Source: Pseudomonadota bacterium
Lineage (GTDB): Bacteria > Pseudomonadota > Gammaproteobacteria > Steroidobacterales > Steroidobacteraceae
Assembly: GCA_021815905.1 (NCBI GenBank)
Contig: JAKAZP010000037.1
Location: forward strand, 1-11,832
Length of the DNA: 11,832 nt
Reading direction: 5' to 3'
Made by a program: the position numbers and the translations under genes. The stretch's first letter is position 1; every line of letters begins with the position of its first letter. Shown one piece after another: positions 7,566 to 11,832 of the stretch. The notes under the pieces were generated by a model. It was not told where the DNA came from. It saw only the letters and a program-made list of their open reading frames with translations, and ran no database searches.

Positions 7566-8186
7566 ATGGTGCGATTCTCGGCGCAGGACAAGGCCCGGAT
7601 CACCGGGGCGATCCATCAGGCGGAGAAGGGCACGAGCGGGGAGTTCGTCGCCGTCGTGGCGCGCGCGAGCGATCACTACATCTTCGTGCCGCTGCTCTGG
7701 TCGGCGCTGATCTCGCTGCTGATTCCCGGCGCCTGCCTGCTCCTCGAGGCTCCGCTTCGCTGGGTGCAGCTCTACCAGATCCAGCTGCTCACCTTCATCG
7801 TGCTGAGCGTGCTGCTCCTGTCGATTCCGGGTCTGCACCTTAAGCTCGTGCCGGCGCGGGTGAAGCACGCGCGCGCCAGCCGTCTCGCGAAGGCGCAGTT
7901 CTATCAGCAGGGCGTGCAGCTCACGCCGCACCATTCCGGCGTGCTGTTCTTCGTGTCGCTCGCCGAGCGCTACGTCGAGATCGTCGCGGACAAGGGCATT
8001 CATGAGAAGCTCGGCGAAGCGCGCTGGCAGGGCATCATCGAGCTGTTCGTCGGCAAGGTGAGCCGGGGTCGGGTGGTGGACGGCTTCGTCGAGGCCATCG
8101 GCGCCTGCGGCGCCGCCATGGCCGAGCACTACCCTCCGGATCCGGGCGTGACCGACGAGCTCAGCGACGGTCTCATCGAGCTGTAG
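7566..8186 (+). CDS. TPM-domain membrane protein with the domain split by a membrane hairpin
   Basis: A 206-residue protein that I assign to the COG3762-like TPM family. Residues 8-34 (ITGAIHQAEKGTSGEFVAVV) resemble the first helix and strand of a TPM domain. Two transmembrane segments follow at about 38-60 and 70-90. The rest of the domain comes after them: HHSGVLFFVSLAERYVEIVA (122-141), KGIHEKLGEARW, and a helical end to about residue 187. The hairpin thus interrupts the domain, with both soluble parts on the same face of the membrane. The ATG lies 3 bp after the stop of the first TPM gene, so translational coupling is likely. It has no signal peptide, so the soluble parts are probably cytoplasmic, opposite to those of its neighbour; this is inference. 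Confidence 0.87.
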   Translation: MVRFSAQDKARITGAIHQAEKGTSGEFVAVVARASDHYIFVPLLWSALISLLIPGACLLLEAPLRWVQLYQIQLLTFIVLSVLLLSIPGLHLKLVPARVKHARASRLAKAQFYQQGVQLTPHHSGVLFFVSLAERYVEIVADKGIHEKLGEARWQGIIELFVGKVSRGRVVDGFVEAIGACGAAMAEHYPPDPGVTDELSDGLIEL

Positions 8187-8210
8187 CCGAACTTCGCGAT
8201 CCGGCCGGCG

Positions 8211-8828
8211 TCAGTGGGTAGCGCGCTCGGGTCTCGCCCGGCGGAACCGGACGGCGTACGAGCCCGGCTTGCTTGGATCCGCGATCAGCTTCGCGCCCGG
8301 TGACAGGGTGAGCGCCCATCCCTTGCCGTGCAATTCCGGCCCGACGGTCGATGGAAGGATCGCATGGCGATAGGCGCGCAACTCGAGCGCGTCGGTCAGT
8401 GCGCGCCTGCGCGCGCCCGCGCTCGAGGTCAAAGCGGCTCGCAGCGCGTGGATCTCGCCGCGCAGCCAGATGCGGCCGGATTCCGTGTCAGGCACCGGGT
8501 CGCCGGAGATCGTGGTTGCACCGCTGCGACTCCCCTTGACGACAAACCCAAGCTTGGGCGGGATGCGGTGAAATGACTCGTGCATGAGGGTCACTGCCCG
8601 GCGGTCGGCGCTGCCGGACAGGGGCCACATCACCTGCGCAAAGCGAATCCCGTCGTAATCGAACGGTGCGTTGGCTGTCGGCGCACCGGCGGGAAGGGTG
8701 AAACGGTAATAGCCGCCGGCGCGCGACGCGCCGGCCACCGGCACGTTCGCGATAGCCGCATGGGTGCGCGGGATGGACGGCCCGGAGTTCCCAATACAAA
8801 CAGGCGCTTGTGCGGAATTCCCTGGCAC
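8211..8828 (-). CDS. HExxH metallopeptidase-like protein, probably a shortened remnant
   Basis: A 205-residue ORF with a zinc-binding type HExxH motif (HESFH, residues 83-87) in the context LMHESFHRIPPKLGF, followed by GRIWLRGEIHALRAAL (118-133) and DALELRAYRH. In larger proteins of this type known to me, this segment is followed by a long stretch that includes a glutamate-bearing EGLAEYTG-like motif. Here the sequence goes within a few residues from RAYRHAILP to GPELHGKGWALTLSPGAKL, which looks like the protein's C-terminal part. An internal deletion of perhaps 200 residues is my inference. There is no signal peptide; the only start is a GTG at 8828 without a ribosome site, and the frame stays open upstream to a stop at 8949-8951 with no better start. 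It converges on the TPM operon, 24 bp apart. An intact small protein remains possible. Confidence 0.55.
   Translation of the reverse strand: MPGNSAQAPVCIGNSGPSIPRTHAAIANVPVAGASRAGGYYRFTLPAGAPTANAPFDYDGIRFAQVMWPLSGSADRRAVTLMHESFHRIPPKLGFVVKGSRSGATTISGDPVPDTESGRIWLRGEIHALRAALTSSAGARRRALTDALELRAYRHAILPSTVGPELHGKGWALTLSPGAKLIADPSKPGSYAVRFRRARPERATH
8715..8735. repeat. Perfect 9-bp hairpin inside the HExxH ORF
   Basis: GCCGGCGCG (8715-8723) and CGCGCCGGC (8727-8735) are exact reverse complements separated by CGA. It encodes an Ala/Gly/Ser/Arg stretch near the ORF's N-terminal end. It is the most stable short hairpin I noticed in the window. There is no T-tract on either strand. Confidence 0.7.
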
Positions 8829-8846
8829 GGAGGAGAAGGAAGACGG

Positions 8847-8945
8847 ATGTTCGCGAGCTGGTCGACCGTCCTCGACCGCCGGCGCCGTCTCGGCGGAAGG
8901 GATTGTCGTAGAATGAGGCGCCTTGAGATCAGGGATCGAGAGTGA
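8847..8945 (+). CDS. Possible short arginine-rich leader ORF before nfeD
   Basis: An ATG at 8847 preceded by the purine-rich AGGAGAAGGAAG (8831-8842) opens a 32-codon frame ending at a TGA 18 bp before the nfeD start. The product has 11 arginines in 32 residues (begins MFASWSTVLDRRRR). It could be a leader peptide, or chance. The putative nfeD -10 box lies inside it, which argues against one shared transcript from that box. I recognise no family. Confidence 0.2.
   Translation: MFASWSTVLDRRRRLGGRDCRRMRRLEIRDRE
8909..8914 (+). promoter_or_regulatory. Putative -10 box (TAGAAT) for nfeD-qmcA
   Basis: TAGAAT is a five-of-six match to the -10 consensus, 49 bp upstream of the nfeD GTG. A small inverted repeat CCGCCG/CGGCGG (8876-8881 and 8891-8896) lies just upstream; no -35 consensus is visible. 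Confidence 0.35.
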
Positions 8946-8963
8946 TGATCATCGGGGGGCAAG

Positions 8964-9425
8964 GTGAAGATCATCGGAGTCGCGCTGATCGTTCTCAGCG
9001 CCGGTCTCATCGTGCTCGAAATGCACACCCTCACCATTTACTTCCTGGCGACGGCCGCAGTCTGCATCGCAGGCGGCGCGGCCGCGCTGGCGGGTGGTGG
9101 TCCGGGCTGGGTGCTATCGGTCATGGCTGTGACGGGCGCCATGGCGCTGCCATTGGCGCGCTGGGCGAGGCGGCGCCTCAAGAACCGCGCCTCGGAGAGC
9201 GTCTCTCGGGATGACACCGGGCATTCGGTCACGGTCGTCGAAGCGCAAGGAGAGATGCTTCGCGTTGCCTACCGCGGCAGCACCTGGAACGCCCGACTGC
9301 GCAATTCGTCCGCGGCCCCACCGGCGCCCGGCAGCATCCTGGTCATCTCCGCGCGCGAAGGCAGCACGCTGATACTGGATCCGCCGCGAAGATCCGACCC
9401 GTCCTCGAATTCCGGAAGAAGGTAA
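8964..9425 (+). CDS. Short NfeD-type membrane protein
   Basis: A 153-residue protein of the short NfeD class (NfeD1b, like E. coli YbbJ): hydrophobic segments at about 2-19, 24-43 and 48-65, then a basic stretch (RWARRRLKNR) and a small beta-rich OB-fold domain from about 83 to 140 (TGHSVTVVEAQGEMLRVAYRG, residues 85-105, in part). It lacks the ClpP-like protease domain of long NfeD proteins. Short NfeD proteins partner with SPFH/stomatin proteins, and the next gene 6 bp downstream is exactly that, so the pair is probably one transcript and one membrane complex. The start is a GTG at 8964 with a G-rich site at 8954-8959. Its serine/proline-rich end is probably disordered. Confidence 0.88.
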   Translation: MKIIGVALIVLSAGLIVLEMHTLTIYFLATAAVCIAGGAAALAGGGPGWVLSVMAVTGAMALPLARWARRRLKNRASESVSRDDTGHSVTVVEAQGEMLRVAYRGSTWNARLRNSSAAPPAPGSILVISAREGSTLILDPPRRSDPSSNSGRR

Positions 9426-9431
9426 TCCGCC

Positions 9432-10358
9432 ATGGCCGCACAATTGATCGTCGCCGCCGTCCTGCTCGCCGTCGTGCTCACCATTCTTGCGCGGGGTCTT
9501 CGCATCGTGCCCCAGCAGCACGCCTGGGTGGTCGAGCGGCTCGGACGGTTCTCGCGCGTGCTCGAGCCCGGGCTCAACATCCTGATCCCGATCGTCGACA
9601 GCGTGGCGTACAAGTTCGATTTGCGGGAGAGCCCGCTCGATGTTGCAAAGCAGGTTTGCATCACCAAGGACAATACGCAGATCTCCATCGATGGCGTGCT
9701 GTACATGCAGATCACCGATCCGAAGGCCGCCGCGTACGGTACGTCCAATCCGCTGATGTCCGTGGTTCAACTCGCCCAAACCATCATGCGCGCGGATGTG
9801 GGCAAGAAGCAGCTCGACGAAGTGCTCTCGTCTCGAGGCGAGCTCAATGCTTCGATCGTGAGCGAGCTCGATCGGGCGGCGATCACCTGGGGCGTGAAGG
9901 TGTTGCGGTACGAGATCCGGGACATCACTCCGCCCAGGGAGGTGATCAACGCGATGGAGCTGCAGATCACCGCCGAGCGGCAGAAGCGGGCGCTCATCGC
10001 GAAGTCGGAAGGCGAGAAGCAGCAGGCGGTGAACGTGTCGGAGGGCGAGCGACAGCAGCAGATCAATCGCGCCGAGGGCGCCAAGCGCGCCAGAATCCTC
10101 GAGGCGGAAGGTCAGGCCGAGGCGGTCCTCACGGTCGCCAAGGCGACCGCCGAGGCTTTGGCCACAGTGGGTAAGGCCCTCAATGAAACCGGCGGCGAGG
10201 ACGCGATGAAGATGCGGCTCGCCCAGGAGTTCATCGCGCAATGGGGCGCTATCGCAAAGGAGTCGAGCGTGATGATCGTGCCCCAGGACATGGGCGATCT
10301 TTCCAAGGTGATTGGAACGGCGCTTCGGATCACCGAGACGGTGAAGTCCGCGGCCTGA
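9432..10358 (+). CDS. qmcA: QmcA/stomatin-like SPFH-domain membrane protein
   Basis: A 308-residue SPFH (stomatin/prohibitin/flotillin/HflK-C) protein, close in length and motifs to E. coli QmcA (about 305). Residues 2-20 are the N-terminal membrane anchor. The SPFH domain starts RIVPQQHAWVVERLGRF (24-40) and includes LEPGLNILIPIVDSVAYKFDL within 44-64, DNTQISIDGVLYMQI (80-94) and VLRYEIRDITPP (157-168). A long charged coiled coil covers about 172-245 (repeats such as KSEGEKQQAV, GERQQQINRAEG, EAEGQAEA). Family members form large ring-like assemblies in membrane microdomains and assist protein quality control; the periplasmic or cytoplasmic side is not settled by sequence. ATG start with AGAAGG at about 9416-9421. 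It is coupled to the short NfeD gene directly upstream. Confidence 0.94.
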   Translation: MAAQLIVAAVLLAVVLTILARGLRIVPQQHAWVVERLGRFSRVLEPGLNILIPIVDSVAYKFDLRESPLDVAKQVCITKDNTQISIDGVLYMQITDPKAAAYGTSNPLMSVVQLAQTIMRADVGKKQLDEVLSSRGELNASIVSELDRAAITWGVKVLRYEIRDITPPREVINAMELQITAERQKRALIAKSEGEKQQAVNVSEGERQQQINRAEGAKRARILEAEGQAEAVLTVAKATAEALATVGKALNETGGEDAMKMRLAQEFIAQWGAIAKESSVMIVPQDMGDLSKVIGTALRITETVKSAA

Positions 10359-10556
10359 GGTACGGCTGGCGGAACACGAGGCTGGCCGACTTCGTGAAAT
10401 CGACATGATGGCCGGCGGCAGCGAGCCGGCGCAAGCTCGCGTCGGTCTCCCGATAGAGCGCGTTCTCGACCGCTCGAGCGCGTACACCCTGCAGCGGGTG
10501 ATCCCGAGCTCCGGATCGGTCAGAGTGCCATCGAGATCGAACAGCAGATTGATCGG
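10359..10556 (-). pseudogene. Decayed HAD-family phosphatase fragment
   Basis: The translation of 10556 downward on the minus strand reads PINLLFDLDGTLTDPELGIT, the motif I region of phosphoglycolate-phosphatase-like HAD hydrolases with the DxDGT signature, followed by an RVYALER helix. From about 10470, after a change of frame, it reads ENALYRETDASLRRLAAAGH and then VDFTKSASLVFRQPYL, which resembles the later segment of the same family (LRRLxAAGHxLxVxTSKPxxF). Roughly 60 residues normally lie between these parts, and the whole catalytic C-terminal half is missing. There is no ATG or GTG before motif I; the position expected to be Met is Ala. So a HAD gene was here once and has lost an internal part, its frame and its end. 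It lies directly behind the lysE stop codon. Family assignment rests on my reading of the motifs. Confidence 0.6.
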
Positions 10557-10578
10557 GCGAGGGGCGCGGAAGCCCGAT

Positions 10579-11205
10579 TCAGCTTCCCCGCCGGACGAGG
10601 AGCAGACCGCAGCCGACGGCGATCAGCAGCAAGCCGCTGATGCGGCTTTGCGCCCGCAGGCGGCCGGGCGATGTGAACCACCCGCGCGCCCGGCCGGCGA
10701 GCAGCGCATAGGCGCCGTCTGAGAGCAGACCCATCACGATCATGGTCGCCACCAGCACGAGGAGTTGGGGCCCGGCCGGCAGACGCGGATCGACGAACTG
10801 CGGCAGGAAGGCGACGTAGAAGACGATCGCCTTGGGGTTGGTGATCGCGATCAGGAATCCCTGGGCGAACACGGCGCGCGGGGAGCGCGCGCGCCCCGTC
10901 CCGATCGCGGCCCCTGGCTCGCCGTGGACGCGCCAGGCCCTGATGCCGAGCCAGATGAGATAGAGCGCACCGGCCCAGCGCACCGCCCGGAAGATCTCGC
11001 CCATCCAGGCGAAGAATGCGACGAGTCCGATCGCGGCGGCGCCGAGCAGGAGGGCATTGCCCACGCTCGCTCCCGCCACCGTGACGAGCCCCGACCGGCC
11101 GCCGTGGCTCAGGGAGTTGGCGACGACGAGCGTCACCACCGGCCCCGGTATCACGAGGAGGATCGCGACGGCGAGACAGTAGGCGAGATAGAGGTGAAGG
11201 CTCAT
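10579..11205 (-). CDS. LysE/RhtB family amino-acid exporter
   Basis: A 208-residue inner-membrane protein of the LysE/RhtB translocator family, which exports amino acids such as lysine, homoserine or threonine. Family motifs are IPGPVVTLVVANSLSHGGRS (19-38) with the conserved PGP, GASVGNALL, and NPKAIVFYVAFLPQFVDP (123-140). About six hydrophobic segments are visible (3-23, 39-65, 72-89, 112-137, 147-170, 188-204), as expected. I set the start at the ATG at 11205 because members begin directly with the first membrane segment; no good ribosome site precedes it, and an ATG at 11232 (adding nine residues) or further upstream starts cannot be excluded. The substrate is not predictable. The gene follows the alpha/beta hydrolase on the same strand after about 130 bp, probably with its own promoter. 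Confidence 0.9.
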   Translation of the reverse strand: MSLHLYLAYCLAVAILLVIPGPVVTLVVANSLSHGGRSGLVTVAGASVGNALLLGAAAIGLVAFFAWMGEIFRAVRWAGALYLIWLGIRAWRVHGEPGAAIGTGRARSPRAVFAQGFLIAITNPKAIVFYVAFLPQFVDPRLPAGPQLLVLVATMIVMGLLSDGAYALLAGRARGWFTSPGRLRAQSRISGLLLIAVGCGLLLVRRGS

Positions 11206-11306
11206 GGCGAGGGGCTCGATGCGCACCTCCATCGCAGCGATGTCAGCGGATCCTTCTGCCGGGCGGGCAACGTGAGGCCGGTCGGGCCCGCCCAAGCCTG
11301 AGCACG

Positions 11307-11337
11307 AGCGGCCGCTGCGCCGCGCGAGGGCCGGCGC
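11307..11337 (-). repeat. Palindrome and stem-loop just after the hydrolase stop, weak terminator candidate
   Basis: GCGCCG/CGGCGC (11317-11322 and 11332-11337) can form a 6-bp stem starting directly after the hydrolase stop codon on the minus strand, next to the 10-bp palindrome AGCGGCCGCT (11307-11316). There is no T-tract, so intrinsic termination is not well supported. Confidence 0.3.
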
Positions 11338-11832
11338 TCAAAACTGCGCGAAGAAGCTGCGCGCCGCGACCATGCAGTACGGCGCCTCGTCGGTGTGATA
11401 GGCCTCGAGGCCGACTTCAGCGCCTTTCGCGGCGACCACGGCATGCTGGTAGGCCGTGAAGGCTTCCTGCACGCGTGAGGCGACCGGCGCCAGCCTCGCG
11501 TTCCGCCCCGGGCTCAGGCCGTGCTCGACGTATGCTCCACGGGTTCCGGCGCTGATGTCGAGGTCCAGGGTGGCGAAGCGCAGTCCCGGATGCGCGGCAA
11601 TCCTGCGCTCGAGAACCGCGGTCATCGCGCCCGCGCCCTGGTCCCAGAACACCTCGGGATCTCCATGGCCGCCGCACATCAGGAGCGGCATGCTCGGGAG
11701 GTAATTGCGCAGGTCGTTGTCCGCGAGATCCTGGCGCAGCCGCAATCGGGGATTCGACGGCAGCGTCGGCACGACGGCCCCGAGGTTCGGCTCGGAGCCA
11801 TCGGTCGGCGCACCGCTGTCGGGATGCGCGTC
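11338..11832 (-). CDS. Alpha/beta hydrolase, C-terminal part (partial, runs off the window)
   Basis: The reading frame is open from the stop at 11338-11340 to the window end, so only the last 164 residues are seen and the start lies outside. The segment MPLLMCGGHGDPEVFWDQGA has the look of the acid-residue strand of alpha/beta hydrolases (Asp in GGHGDP), and AYHTDEAPYCMVAARSFF near the end carries a plausible catalytic His followed by the final helix. The nucleophile must be further upstream. The pattern resembles secreted lipase or peptidase-like hydrolases of proteobacteria, but the exact subfamily and any signal peptide cannot be judged. An internal GTG at 11772 is unlikely to be the real start because the upstream codons continue without a break. 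It is the gene upstream of lysE on the same strand. Confidence 0.7.
   Translation of the reverse strand, partial: DAHPDSGAPTDGSEPNLGAVVPTLPSNPRLRLRQDLADNDLRNYLPSMPLLMCGGHGDPEVFWDQGAGAMTAVLERRIAAHPGLRFATLDLDISAGTRGAYVEHGLSPGRNARLAPVASRVQEAFTAYQHAVVAAKGAEVGLEAYHTDEAPYCMVAARSFFAQF

Noticed and set aside
6930..8129. A 399-codon minus-strand frame across both TPM genes
   Set aside because: Shadow frame; its Ala/Glu/Pro-rich middle is just the complement of the glycine-rich tail.
9114..10487. A 457-codon minus-strand frame across nfeD and qmcA
   Set aside because: Apart from its first few codons, which belong to the HAD remnant, it is antisense to two conserved genes and shows no domain of its own.
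1..11832. Mobile element, phage, toxin-antitoxin or defence system
   Set aside because: No transposase, integrase, restriction, nuclease or toxin-like motifs and no terminal repeats or attachment sites were found in either strand.

Overview
The window looks like chromosomal DNA of a high-GC Gram-negative bacterium, most likely a gammaproteobacterium. I base this on signal peptides and a lipoprotein box that imply a periplasm, a QmcA-type stomatin next to a short NfeD protein as in Enterobacteria and relatives, a WrbA quinone reductase, and a secreted tricorn-like peptidase next to an S10 peptidase, a pairing I associate with Xanthomonadales/Steroidobacterales-like lineages. The family-level placement is a guess. 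There is no tRNA, rRNA, CRISPR array, insertion sequence or phage gene that I can recognise.

Layout. Positions 79-5089 (+) hold two exported peptidases: an S10 serine carboxypeptidase-like protein (79-1665) and a 1105-residue tricorn/S41-type peptidase (1772-5089). wrbA (5130-5750, -) converges on them. A 326-bp divergent intergenic region (5751-6076) rich in inverted repeats separates wrbA from a three-gene envelope cassette on the + strand: LemA lipoprotein (6077-6682), TPM-domain protein with a glycine-rich tail (6720-7562), and a second TPM-domain protein whose domain is split by a membrane hairpin (7566-8186). A HExxH metallopeptidase-like ORF that seems shortened (8211-8828, -) follows. 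Then comes a + strand nfeD-qmcA pair (8964-9425 and 9432-10358). A decayed HAD-phosphatase fragment lies on the - strand at about 10359-10556, then a LysE/RhtB-type exporter (10579-11205, -), and last the C-terminal part of an alpha/beta hydrolase that runs off the right edge (11338-11832, -).

How the genes fit together. The two peptidases probably act in the periplasm on peptides. The LemA-TPM-TPM trio and the NfeD-QmcA pair are separate envelope cassettes of membrane scaffold or quality-control type, and both are compact enough to be co-transcribed. WrbA is a cytosolic flavoprotein in the oxidative-stress/quinone class. LysE and the end hydrolase appear to be ordinary housekeeping or accessory genes.

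I did not find convincing evidence for a wholly new system. The least explained parts are the two gene remnants that flank nfeD-qmcA, the inverted repeat abutting the putative -10 box of the lemA operon, and the split-TPM membrane protein.
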